Made by a program: the position numbers and the translations under genes
Notes under the pieces: generated by a model
What the model was told of the DNA's origin: nothing
The model's input: only the letters and a program-made list of their open reading frames with translations
Database searches by the model: none
In this document: one piece after another, positions 25,826-34,336 of the stretch
Layout of the letters: each line of letters starts with the position of its first letter
How positions within the stretch are numbered: the first letter of the stretch is position 1
DNA from: Elusimicrobia bacterium GWB2_63_16
GTDB lineage: Bacteria > Elusimicrobiota > Elusimicrobia > Elusimicrobiales > UBA9959
NCBI GenBank assembly: GCA_001799715.1
Contig: MGTZ01000020.1
Location: forward strand, 1-64,000
Length of the DNA stretch: 64,000 nucleotides
Reading direction: 5' to 3'

Positions 25826-28800
25826 ATGACCCCGACCAAGGCCTCAACATCGAACCTGCTGCTGGCGCCCGCGCTGCTGCTGTGCCTTGCGGGCGCGGCC
25901 TACGCCGTGCCGGCCAACCCGCGCGCCGCCGCGGTGGCGCAGGCCGACGGCTCCACGGTGACGGTGCGGCTGCGCGGCGACGAGTATCATCACTGGCACG
26001 AGGACCGGGACGGCTATACAGTGCTCAAGGACAAGGCCGCCAGGACCTGGTTTTACGCGGAGAAGGCCGGCGACGGCTCGCTGCGGCCGGGCGCCCACCG
26101 CGTAGGTTCGGTAGAGCCGGATAAAGCGGGCTTTAAGAAGGGGCTGCGGGACGACAGGCGCGTCAAAGCCGGGGCCGAGCGCCGCCGGCGCGACGAAGCC
26201 GCCAGGCGCGCGCGCGCCTCCGCCTCGCCTTTAAGGGTTTCCTCGGTCCTGGGCGGGCAGGCTTCCGCTATAGCGCCGTCCGCCGCGCAGCCGGCCCGCG
26301 CGCCCATACTGACCGGCACTATGAAGAACCTGGTGATACTGGCCAGGTTCTCCGACCAGGCCGCCACGCACAGCCAGACCTCTTTCAATAACCTCTTCAA
26401 CCAGGTGGGCTACAATCTCGACGGCGCCGTCGGTTCCGTAAAAGACTATTTTCTGGAGACGTCCTACGGCAATCTGACGGTGCAGTCCGTGGTGACGGCC
26501 TGGGTGACGCTGCCGCAGAACCAGGCCTATTACGGCGCCAACGACGTGGACGGTTACGACTTGCGGCCGCGCGAGATGGTGCGCGACGCCATCAACGCGC
26601 TGGAAGCTTCCGGTTTCGACTTCAGCCAGGCGGACGGCAACGGCGACGGCGAGGTGGACGGCCTGACCGTCATCCACTCCGGCTTCGCCGAAGAGTATAC
26701 GGATAACCCGACGGATGCCATATGGTCCCACCAGTGGGAACTGATAACCCCGCTCACCTACGACGGGGTCAGGATGGAGGCCTATCATACCGAGGCGGAG
26801 ATACGCGGCTGGAGCGACACGCCCTCGTCCCAGGGCATCTCCCGCATCGGCGTCATCTGCCACGAGACCGGCCATTTTCTGGGGCTCCCCGACCTTTACG
26901 ACACCACGTACAACAGCAACGGCGTAGGCAGTTTCTGCCTGATGAGCGGCGGCTCCTGGAACGGCGCGGACGAGGACGGCGCCTCCCCGGCCCACCTGAG
27001 CGCCTGGCCCAAGAAAAACCTGGGCTGGGCCGCGGCCACGCAGCTTACGACGATAGGCACCAAGTCGCTGGGCCGCATAGCCGCGGACCCCGCCGCGCTG
27101 TACCTGCTGCGCGACGCGGCCTTCCCGGCCTCCGAATATTTCCTGATAGAGAACCGGCAGGGCTACGGCTTCGACGCCTACCTGCCCGGCTCCTCCCGCG
27201 GCCTGCTGGTGTGGCATGTCGACGAGTCGATGGCGGGTAACGACAACCCCGCCCATTACAAAGTGGACCTGGAAGAGGCCAGCGGCACGCAGCACCTTAC
27301 GGCCGCCTACAACAGCTATACGATCGGAGACGACGCCGACTATTACCGGGCGGGCAATAATACCGATTTTACGGACGCTACGGCTCCCAACAGCATAAGT
27401 TACTCCGGCCAGAACCTGAAGCTGCCCATCAGCGCGGTGTCCGCCACCGGCGCGGAGATGACTTTCTACCTGGGCACCACCGACGTCACGCCGCCGGCCG
27501 CCGTGGCCGCCGTCTACGACGGCCTGACCACCGGCAGCGACATCGCCACCACGGGCTCGCTGACGCAGCTCTCCGCCAACTGGCCGGCTTCGGCCGGCGA
27601 CCCCGAGACCGGCCTGGCCGGCTACTACTACGCCATCGGCACCGCGCCGGGCGGCACCAACGTGGCGGACTGGACCTCCAACGGCCTCTCCCTGTCCGTA
27701 ACCCGCTCCGGCCTCACGCTTACGCCGGGCCAGATCTACTATTTCAGCGTCAAGGCGATGAGCGGCGTCGGCGTGTTCTCCGCCGAAACCCGTTCCAACG
27801 GCCAGACCGTGGACACGCAGTCCCCTTCCGACGTGGCCTACGTTCACGACGGTACGGAGGGAGACATAGATTACGTGCGCTCCCTGACCACGCTCTCGGC
27901 CTACTGGCCGGAGTCGCCCTCCGAGAACATAGACCGCTACGAGTACGCCATCGGCACCACGCCGGGCGGCACGCAGACCGCGGGCTGGACCAGCGTGGGC
28001 ATGAACACCTACGTGACGCGTGCCGGCCTGGGGCTGGCGCAGGCCACCACCTATTATTTCTCGGTGCGGGCTCACAACACCGGCGGTTTCTACTCCACGC
28101 CTACCGCTTCCGACGGCCAGAAGACGGACACCATAAGCCCTTCGGCCAAGGTGGAGATCGCCACGGCGCTGCCGGCCCGGACAGGCATTTTTACGGCCAA
28201 ACTGATAGTTACCGAGGCCAACCCGCTGCCGACCGCACCGCAGTTGCGTTTCGTCACGTCCACCGGGCGCATAGTTCCGCTGACGCTTACTTTCCTGACC
28301 GGGTCCACTTGGACAGCCTCCGGGTACATAGAATCTTACCTCTCCACCGGCACGGCCTCCTTCCAGTTCGCCGCGGCCGACGCGGCGGGGAATAACGGCA
28401 CCTCAATCACTTCCGGCGTTACTTTTACGATAAACTACGCCCTGGACGGGGCCTCCGGCGGCTCGGTGTACAACAGCGACGGCTCGGGCATAACGCTGCC
28501 GGCCGGGGCCTACCTGGGGACCATCCTCCTTTCCGTTTCCACCGCGCCGGCGGCGGCGCTGGCGGGGCCCGACGCCTCTTCGCCGGACTCTTTCAAGATC
28601 TACGGCTACGACCTGGCGCGCGACTTTTCCGCCCGGACCACCGCCGGCGCGCCCGTTACGACTTTCGCCGCGCCGGTGACGATCACCCTGGGCTACCCGG
28701 ACGCCGATAACGACGGCCGGATAGACATGGACCTGATAGAGGAGTCCAAAGCCTGGATCTACTACCTGGACACCGCCGCCGGCCGCTGGACCCCGGTGCC

Positions 28801-29185
28801 CGGCGTCACGCGCGACGCCGGGGCCAACACCCTTTCCGCCCAGGTGGCGCATTTCTCGGTCTACTCGGTCAGGGCCGCCGGCGACGCCGGTCCCGGCATC
28901 GGCGAGCTGCGGGCCTACCCGAACCCCTGCGACCTGCGGACCGCCTCCTCGCTGACCATAGACGGCGTCCCCATAGACGCCGTCGGGACCAGGGCCTATA
29001 TTTTCAATTCAGCCGGCGAACTGGTGCGGGAGCTGACGCGCTCCGACGGCGTGAACGCGCTGAACGCGATTTCCTGGAACGGGCGCGACAAGAGCGGCGC
29101 CAGGGCGGCCAGCGGGCTGTATATCTACGTGGTCAAGACGGACAACAGGGGGAAGGGCAGCGGCAAGTTCTTCCTGGTCTGGTAA
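25826..29185 (+). CDS. Secreted M6-family metalloprotease with FN3 and FlgD-like C-terminal domain
   Basis: A 1119-residue exported zinc protease. The signal peptide is followed by a propeptide-like region with DEYHHWHEDRDGYTVLKD, often seen N-terminal in M6 proteases. The catalytic site VICHETGHFLGLPDLYD (first His about residue 346) is the HExxHxxGxxD-type site of the immune-inhibitor-A family. Two tandem FN3 repeats lie at about residues 555-770, each with YYYAIGTAPGGT / YEYAIGTTPGGT and YYFSV. The C-terminus (AYPNPCDLRTA ... SGLYIYVVKT) has the layout of FlgD-Ig / type-A sorting domains. It is followed three bases later by a PorV-like barrel gene, which suggests a secretion pairing. It may degrade extracellular protein. 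Confidence 0.93.
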   Translation: MTPTKASTSNLLLAPALLLCLAGAAYAVPANPRAAAVAQADGSTVTVRLRGDEYHHWHEDRDGYTVLKDKAARTWFYAEKAGDGSLRPGAHRVGSVEPDKAGFKKGLRDDRRVKAGAERRRRDEAARRARASASPLRVSSVLGGQASAIAPSAAQPARAPILTGTMKNLVILARFSDQAATHSQTSFNNLFNQVGYNLDGAVGSVKDYFLETSYGNLTVQSVVTAWVTLPQNQAYYGANDVDGYDLRPREMVRDAINALEASGFDFSQADGNGDGEVDGLTVIHSGFAEEYTDNPTDAIWSHQWELITPLTYDGVRMEAYHTEAEIRGWSDTPSSQGISRIGVICHETGHFLGLPDLYDTTYNSNGVGSFCLMSGGSWNGADEDGASPAHLSAWPKKNLGWAAATQLTTIGTKSLGRIAADPAALYLLRDAAFPASEYFLIENRQGYGFDAYLPGSSRGLLVWHVDESMAGNDNPAHYKVDLEEASGTQHLTAAYNSYTIGDDADYYRAGNNTDFTDATAPNSISYSGQNLKLPISAVSATGAEMTFYLGTTDVTPPAAVAAVYDGLTTGSDIATTGSLTQLSANWPASAGDPETGLAGYYYAIGTAPGGTNVADWTSNGLSLSVTRSGLTLTPGQIYYFSVKAMSGVGVFSAETRSNGQTVDTQSPSDVAYVHDGTEGDIDYVRSLTTLSAYWPESPSENIDRYEYAIGTTPGGTQTAGWTSVGMNTYVTRAGLGLAQATTYYFSVRAHNTGGFYSTPTASDGQKTDTISPSAKVEIATALPARTGIFTAKLIVTEANPLPTAPQLRFVTSTGRIVPLTLTFLTGSTWTASGYIESYLSTGTASFQFAAADAAGNNGTSITSGVTFTINYALDGASGGSVYNSDGSGITLPAGAYLGTILLSVSTAPAAALAGPDASSPDSFKIYGYDLARDFSARTTAGAPVTTFAAPVTITLGYPDADNDGRIDMDLIEESKAWIYYLDTAAGRWTPVPGVTRDAGANTLSAQVAHFSVYSVRAAGDAGPGIGELRAYPNPCDLRTASSLTIDGVPIDAVGTRAYIFNSAGELVRELTRSDGVNALNAISWNGRDKSGARAASGLYIYVVKTDNRGKGSGKFFLVW

Positions 29186-29188
29186 TTT

Positions 29189-30238
29189 ATGAAACTAGCG
29201 GCAGCGGTCATAATCGCTTTGTTCTCCGCCGCCCCGGCCTCGGGCGGGGCGGGAGGCGACGCGCTGCCATTTCTGAAACTGGACGCCGGGGCGCGCGGCG
29301 CCGCCATGGGCGGGGCCTACTGCGCCGCAGGCGACGACGCGCTGAGCGTGTTCTACAACCCGGCCGGCCCGGCTTTGGCCGAGCGGAAGGAAGTTTTGGT
29401 GGGGCATAACGAGTGGCTGCAGGAGATGCGCAACGAGTCCGCCGCCTATGTGCACCCGCTGGGGGCCCGGCTGACGCTGTTCGGCGGCGCGAACCTGCTG
29501 CTCTCCGGTAGCATGGATAAATACGACGCGGCCGGAGCGCGTACCGGCTCTTTCAGCGCCCTGGAGGGCGTCGTGTCGGCCGGCGCCGCTGCCGCGCTCG
29601 GGCGGGAGTTCTACGGCGGCGCCGCGTTAAAGTTCCTGACCCAGCGCGCCGACGGCCTGAGCGCCAGCGCCTGGGCCGGGGACGCCGGACTGCTGAAGGC
29701 GTTCGGCGATTGGCGCGCCGGCGTCTCCGCGGCTAATTTCGGCTCGGCCCTCAAGCTGGGCTCGCGCAGTTTCCCGCTGCCGCTGGTGCTGCGCGCGGGC
29801 ATCTCCCGGTCTTTCCTGGGCAATTTCCTGGCCGCCGCCGAGGCGGTAAAGGCCGGCGGCTCCGACGCGGCCGCGGCGCTGGGAGCGGAGGCCCGCCTTA
29901 CGGCGGGGCCGCAGGAATATTTTTACTTCAGGGGCGGCTACAAGACGGGCCGCAGCAGCTACGCCGGCACCGGCTTCTCGGCTGGCATCGGGCTCACCAA
30001 CAGGGACCTGCGCGTGGATTACGCCTTCGCGCCGTACGGCGAACTCGGGGACGCCCACCGCGTTACCGTGGCGCTGAGTTTCGGGGCGGCCCGGCCGGAC
30101 GAGGCCAGGCGCAGGCCTTTCGGCGGCCTGCCGCCGCGGGCGGTGAAAAAGGCCGCTCCGGGGCGCCAGGGCGGCACCAAAGCGCCGCCGGAGAAGAAGC
30201 GGTCCGAAGAGAAAGAGGAAGTTTACTTTATGTGGTAG
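29189..30238 (+). CDS. PorV/PorQ-family outer-membrane beta-barrel protein
   Basis: A 349-residue protein with a signal peptide and the characteristic opening FLKLDAGARGAAMGGAYCAAGDDALSVFYNPAG, split here into the GARGAAMGGAY and VFYNPAG blocks that define the family. Amphipathic strands fill the rest. The tail from about residue 295 is basic and Pro/Lys-rich, ending YFMW, an extension beyond the barrel. PorV proteins shuttle cargo with C-terminal sorting domains in type IX secretion; whether this one does is unproven. It directly follows the M6 protease with such a domain. Its 3' end overlaps the convergent glycosyltransferase gene by 11 bases. Confidence 0.85.
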   Translation: MKLAAAVIIALFSAAPASGGAGGDALPFLKLDAGARGAAMGGAYCAAGDDALSVFYNPAGPALAERKEVLVGHNEWLQEMRNESAAYVHPLGARLTLFGGANLLLSGSMDKYDAAGARTGSFSALEGVVSAGAAAALGREFYGGAALKFLTQRADGLSASAWAGDAGLLKAFGDWRAGVSAANFGSALKLGSRSFPLPLVLRAGISRSFLGNFLAAAEAVKAGGSDAAAALGAEARLTAGPQEYFYFRGGYKTGRSSYAGTGFSAGIGLTNRDLRVDYAFAPYGELGDAHRVTVALSFGAARPDEARRRPFGGLPPRAVKKAAPGRQGGTKAPPEKKRSEEKEEVYFMW

Positions 30239-31445
30239 GGCGGGGCGCCAGCAGATCCGCCCATAGCGCGGCGGTTTTCGAAAGTTCGAAATCCGCCGCT
30301 CTTCTTTTGCCCGCGGCGGCGTAGACCCTGAGCGCGGCGGGCGCGCGGAGCAGCTCTCCCAGCTCGGCCGCCCAGGCTTGTTCGGCAGCTTCGAGCGGGG
30401 CGGAGGGGCCGCGGCGGGCGCCGGAAAGGGGCGGCATCAGTATGCCGTACTCGGCCCGCTCCGGCGCCGCGGCGCGGCCTGCCGGCAGCGAGGCTGGCGC
30501 CAGCAACTCGCGGGGGCCGGAATCGCAGTCGGCGGAGATAACGGGCGCCCCGGAGGCCATGGCCTCCAGCAGGGCGTTGGGGAAACCTTCCCAGAGAGAA
30601 GTGAAAGCGAAGAGCCGGGACCGGGAGACGAACATATGCGGGTTCGGCCGGTAGCCGGCGAAATAGACGTCGGCGTCGGGCGGGGGAGCGCCGGGGCCGG
30701 CGAAAGCGCGCAGCCCCAGGCCGCGGCACAGGTCCAGCAGGTATTTCTCCAGCTCGCCCTCGCCCAGGAAGACCAGCGCCGCGCCGGGCAGGTCCTTGGA
30801 AAGTTCGCGGAATATCCTCAGCAGATGCCAGTGGCCTTTGGCCGCCGTAAGCCTGCCGCCGGTAACAATAGACGGCCGCTCAAAGACCCGGGCCCACTCC
30901 GGCGGCAGCGGGGCCGCGGCCAGGCGGGCTATGCCGGCCGTATCGCAGCCGTTGGGGACCAGCGCCAGCTTCTCTTCCGGCACGGAAAAATTCTCAAGCA
31001 GGTCGCGCCTGACGCCCAGCGAATTGGCTGCCACCAGCGCGGCGCGCGGGTAGTAGCGGCGTATCAGGGGCCGCATCAGCGCGCCGCGCAGTCCCGAGAA
31101 TTCTCCCGAGGGGCTGGTGCGCTCGCAGATCACGGCCCGGTGCCCGCTGCGGGCGGCGGCCACCACGTTGACTATGTTGGCTCGCTCCATGAACGAGAGC
31201 ACGGTGTCGCCGGGGCCGGTCTGGGCGGCCAGGCGGCGCGCGTAGAGGGGGATGCAGGCGGTCTTGAGCAGGGAGGAGGTGGCGGCCCTGTGGTCCGACA
31301 GTATGAGCGGCCGCCGCGGCAGCGGCAGCGCTACTTCGTCCTCCAGGAGGATGATGTCGTCGTGCGGGAGCAGGGCCGACAGGGCGGCGAACTGCTTTTC
31401 GGCGCCGCCGCGGAACAGCGAATTTATCAGGAGCTTCAGGCCCAT
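30228..31445 (-). CDS. GT4-type glycosyltransferase
   Basis: A 405-residue GT-B fold glycosyltransferase. The N-terminal domain begins with LLINSLFRGGAEKQ, and the C-terminal domain has IVTGGRLTAAKGHWHLL and SLWEGFPNALLEAMASGAPVI, which includes the nucleotide-sugar-binding E-x7-E motif. It probably builds lipopolysaccharide or exopolysaccharide; donor and acceptor are unknown. There is no Shine-Dalgarno site; TAGAAT lies exactly six bases before the ATG, suggesting a leaderless transcript. It is not linked to other polysaccharide genes, which is unusual. Confidence 0.9.
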   Translation of the reverse strand: MGLKLLINSLFRGGAEKQFAALSALLPHDDIILLEDEVALPLPRRPLILSDHRAATSSLLKTACIPLYARRLAAQTGPGDTVLSFMERANIVNVVAAARSGHRAVICERTSPSGEFSGLRGALMRPLIRRYYPRAALVAANSLGVRRDLLENFSVPEEKLALVPNGCDTAGIARLAAAPLPPEWARVFERPSIVTGGRLTAAKGHWHLLRIFRELSKDLPGAALVFLGEGELEKYLLDLCRGLGLRAFAGPGAPPPDADVYFAGYRPNPHMFVSRSRLFAFTSLWEGFPNALLEAMASGAPVISADCDSGPRELLAPASLPAGRAAAPERAEYGILMPPLSGARRGPSAPLEAAEQAWAAELGELLRAPAALRVYAAAGKRRAADFELSKTAALWADLLAPRPTT

Positions 31446-31451
31446 AAGCCA

Positions 31452-31457
31452 ATTCTA
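31452..31457 (-). promoter_or_regulatory. -10 box of predicted leaderless promoter (glycosyltransferase)
   Basis: TAGAAT on the minus strand, followed by TGGCTT (six bases) and the ATG. No ribosome site. Confidence 0.55.
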
Positions 31458-31477
31458 GAATATTTCGCGGCGGGCCG

Positions 31478-31506
31478 TTGCGGCCTGGGCGGGTTTTGTG
31501 TAGAAT
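31478..31506 (+). promoter_or_regulatory. Sigma-70-like promoter of the WD40 gene
   Basis: TTGCGG, a 17-base spacer and TAGAAT, then a 23-base leader with AAAGGGGGAC as ribosome site. Best-formed conventional promoter in the window. Confidence 0.65.
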
Positions 31507-31529
31507 AGTCCCGTAAAGGGGGACAGAAA

Positions 31530-32459
31530 ATGTCTTATTTATCGCTATTGCTGCTTTTCTGCGGTACGGCCTCCGCTCAGCCGCCGCTGACGCTTTTCGG
31601 CCACAGCGCGGCCGTGGAGGCCGTGGCTTTTTCGCCGGACGGGAAATACCTGGCTTCCGCCGGCCTGGACGCGGGCGTGGCCCTCTGGGTGGTGAAGACC
31701 GGCAAGGTCAAGAAGGTGATGGGCGGCCACCGGGAGGCCGTCTGGACGCTGGCCTTCTCGCCGGACGGGGATTACCTGGCTTCCTCCGACAGCAAGACCA
31801 TCGAGGTCTGGGCCGTGCCCTCCGGCAAGAGCTTTAAGAGCATAACGCCTCATACGCACGCCGTGCTGGGCGTGCGCTTCTCTCCCGGCGGCGAGTACGT
31901 CGGCGCGGCCGGCTACGGCGGCATAGGGCTGTGGACCTTCCCGGAAGGCGAGAAATACAAGGTGATGAACGGGCCGGTAGAAACAGCCAACTCCCTGGAT
32001 TTCTTTCCCGCCGTCAGCTACCTGGTCTCCGGCAACAGCAACGGCTCCGTGACGGTCTGGAACATGAACGACGGCAAGATCACCAGGACCATAGAGGCCC
32101 ACGCCGAGGCGGTCCGGGCGGTGGCCATCTCCCCGGACGGAAAACATGCCGTTTCGGCCGGCCTGGACGGCCTGGTGAAGGTCTGGCGGCTCTCCGACGG
32201 GGCGATGGTGAACTCTTTCGCGGCCCATCCCGGCGGGGCCAGGGCGGTGGCCGTTTCCCCGGACGGCAGGCGCATAGCCAGCGGCGGCATGGACGGCCTG
32301 GTCCGGGTCTGGAATTTCGCGGGCGCACAGAAGAAGCCGGCGATGGAGCTCAAGGATCACGACGGCAGCGTGGAGGCGGTGGCCTTCTCTCCCGACGGCC
32401 GTACTCTGGCCTCCGCCTCCAAGGACAAGACCGTGAAACTCTGGAAGCTTAAAAAATAA
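31530..32459 (+). CDS. Exported WD40-repeat protein
   Basis: A 309-residue protein with a signal peptide ending in TASA and then seven WD40 repeats, enough for one closed propeller. Repeats carry the pattern GHSAAVEAVAFSPDGKYLAS ... LWVV and KVWRL, KLWKL ends. The second to fifth repeats are more diverged (VRFSPGGEYVGAAGYGG). It should act as a periplasmic or surface scaffold; no partner is evident from the neighbours. It has its own promoter and a strong terminator, so it is monocistronic. Confidence 0.92.
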   Translation: MSYLSLLLLFCGTASAQPPLTLFGHSAAVEAVAFSPDGKYLASAGLDAGVALWVVKTGKVKKVMGGHREAVWTLAFSPDGDYLASSDSKTIEVWAVPSGKSFKSITPHTHAVLGVRFSPGGEYVGAAGYGGIGLWTFPEGEKYKVMNGPVETANSLDFFPAVSYLVSGNSNGSVTVWNMNDGKITRTIEAHAEAVRAVAISPDGKHAVSAGLDGLVKVWRLSDGAMVNSFAAHPGGARAVAVSPDGRRIASGGMDGLVRVWNFAGAQKKPAMELKDHDGSVEAVAFSPDGRTLASASKDKTVKLWKLKK

Positions 32460-32480
32460 GGGCGTCCGGCCAAAGAAAAA

Positions 32481-32506
32481 GGGCGGACGCTGGTCCGCCC
32501 TTTTTT
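32481..32506. terminator. Terminator between the WD40 and nucleoside-transporter genes
   Basis: GGGCGGAC-GCTG-GTCCGCCC stem followed by TTTTTT, with an A-run on the other side; it can serve both convergent genes. Confidence 0.92.
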
Positions 32507-32520
32507 ATGCCCGGCCGGGG

Positions 32521-33765
32521 TTAGAGCAGCAGCCCGGCGACGGTAGCCGACAGGAAGCCGGCCAGCGAGCTGGCCAGCAGGGCGTAGAGGCCGAGCTTGG
32601 CGAGGTCATGGCGCCGCTCGGGAGCCATCGCGCCGATGCCGCCAATCTGTATGGCGATGGACAGGATGTTCGCGAAGCCGCAGAGGGCGTAGGAGGCCAT
32701 GGCTACCGAGCGTTCGCTCATCACGCCGGGGTTGGCGTTAAGGTAGGTGGCCATGTTCAGGTAGGCCACGAACTCGTTGAGGATGGTCTTCTGGCCCATC
32801 CAGCTGGCCACCTGCTGCACCTCGTTGGAAGGCACGCCCATCACCCAGGCCAGCGGGGTAAAGATCCAGCCGAATACCTTCTCGAAAGTCAGGCCTTCGA
32901 CGCCGGCGAAGCCCGCGCCGTAGCCGAGCATGAAGTTGGCCATGGCCAGGATGGCCATGAAGGCCACCAGGCAGGCGGTCACGTTGATGGCCAGCTGCAT
33001 GCCTACGGTGGAACCGTTGGCCGCGGCGTCGATCACGTTTGCGTCGGTGATCTCGAGCTGCATCTTGACGACGCCCTTGGTCTCGGATTCCTCGGTCTCC
33101 GGCACTATGATCTTGGCCATGACCAGGCCCGCGGGGGCCGCCATGATGGAGGCCGCGAGCAGGTGGCCGGCGATGTCCGGCACCGCGTCCTTCAGCAGGC
33201 CGACGTAGGCGGCCATGATGCCGCCCGAGAGCGTGGCCATGCCGCCGGTCATGATGGCCATGAGCTCCGACTGCGTCATGCTGGCCACGTAGGGCCGCAC
33301 CACGAGCGGGGCTTCGGTCTGGCCCACGAAGACGTTGGCGCTGGCGGAGAGGGATTCGGAGCCGGAGGTGCCCATGACCTTGGCCATGACCTTGGCGAAG
33401 ACCAGCACGACTTTCTGCATGATGCCGAGGTAGTACAGCACGGACATGAGGGCGGAGACGAAGATGATGGTGGGCAGCACGCGCACCGCGAAGATGAAGC
33501 CCATCGCGGGGTTGCTGACCAGCGAGCCGAAGACGAATTCTGCGCCCTTGTCGGAGAACGAGAGCAGCTTGACGATGACGTCGTTCATCGTGGCGAAGAA
33601 GTACCGGCCTATGGGCAGCTTCAGGACGATGACGGCGAAAGTGATCTGCAGCAGCAGGCCGGCGGCGACGGTCTTATAGTTGATCGCCTTTTTATTCTTG
33701 CTGGCGAGCCAGGCTATGCCCAGCAGGACGAATACTCCGAAAAAACCGATGATCTTCGGTGACAT
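32521..33765 (-). CDS. nupC: Concentrative nucleoside transporter (NupC family)
   Basis: A 414-residue inner-membrane protein of the CNT family, which imports nucleosides with Na+ or H+. Diagnostic segments include GQTEAPLVVRPYVASMTQSELMAIMTGGMAT in pieces (VGQTEAPLVVRPY and SELMAIMTGGMAT) and QKTILNEFVAYLN, YALCGFANILSIAIQIGG. These hold the nucleoside-binding Gln/Glu and Asn/Glu residues. A clear AAAGGAG site precedes the ATG. It stands alone between a terminator and lepB. Specificity for purines or pyrimidines cannot be told. Confidence 0.95.
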   Translation of the reverse strand: MSPKIIGFFGVFVLLGIAWLASKNKKAINYKTVAAGLLLQITFAVIVLKLPIGRYFFATMNDVIVKLLSFSDKGAEFVFGSLVSNPAMGFIFAVRVLPTIIFVSALMSVLYYLGIMQKVVLVFAKVMAKVMGTSGSESLSASANVFVGQTEAPLVVRPYVASMTQSELMAIMTGGMATLSGGIMAAYVGLLKDAVPDIAGHLLAASIMAAPAGLVMAKIIVPETEESETKGVVKMQLEITDANVIDAAANGSTVGMQLAINVTACLVAFMAILAMANFMLGYGAGFAGVEGLTFEKVFGWIFTPLAWVMGVPSNEVQQVASWMGQKTILNEFVAYLNMATYLNANPGVMSERSVAMASYALCGFANILSIAIQIGGIGAMAPERRHDLAKLGLYALLASSLAGFLSATVAGLLL

Positions 33766-33819
33766 GCGCTCTCCTTTGGTAAACCGCTGTTGCGTCGCTT
33801 AATTATACAAATAAATAAA

Positions 33820-34335
33820 TTAGTAGGCCCCGCGCACCTTGCCGTTGACGGCGGAGAGGGGGAGGAAATGCAGCGGCTCGCCGGTGGAAGGGTCCTTCCA
33901 GGAGGCCGAGTCGTAGGAATTGTCGCGGTTGTCGCCCAGTACGAAGAAGTGGCCCTCCGGCACGGTAAGCGGCCCCAGGGTGTCGCCTACCAGCCTCTCG
34001 TCCGGGCGCGCGTAGTAGGCGTAACTCTCGTAGAGCGGCTCGCCGTTGAGATAGACCTTTTTCTCCCTGAGCTCCACCATGTCGCCGCCCACGGCGATCA
34101 CCCGCTTGACCATGCCGTAATCCTGCCCTTCGGGCGACTTGAACGAGATCACTTCGCCGCGGCGCGGGGCGCGGAAGCGGTAGGTGACGCGGTCGAGTAT
34201 CAGGCGGTGGCCTTTGCGCATCGTGGGGGCCATCGAGTCGCTGGCCACGTAGATGGGCGCGGCCACCCACTGGCGCACGGCCAGGCCGGCGGCCAGCGTT
34301 ACCAGGGAGATGACGAGCAGGCGGCGTAGGTTCAT
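33820..34335 (-). CDS. lepB: Signal peptidase I
   Basis: A 171-residue membrane-anchored serine protease of the S26 family. One N-terminal span (LLVISLVTLAAGLAVRQWV) is followed by ASDSMAPTM with the nucleophile serine, the lysine region MVKRVIAVGGDMVEL, and GDNRDNSYDSASW. It cleaves signal peptides from exported proteins. It is the last gene of an operon with a VWA protein and GH3 hydrolase; only one base separates it from the GH3 stop codon. The short size is typical of Gram-positive or deep-branching forms with one transmembrane span. Confidence 0.95.
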   Translation of the reverse strand: MNLRRLLVISLVTLAAGLAVRQWVAAPIYVASDSMAPTMRKGHRLILDRVTYRFRAPRRGEVISFKSPEGQDYGMVKRVIAVGGDMVELREKKVYLNGEPLYESYAYYARPDERLVGDTLGPLTVPEGHFFVLGDNRDNSYDSASWKDPSTGEPLHFLPLSAVNGKVRGAY

Positions 34336-34336
34336 A

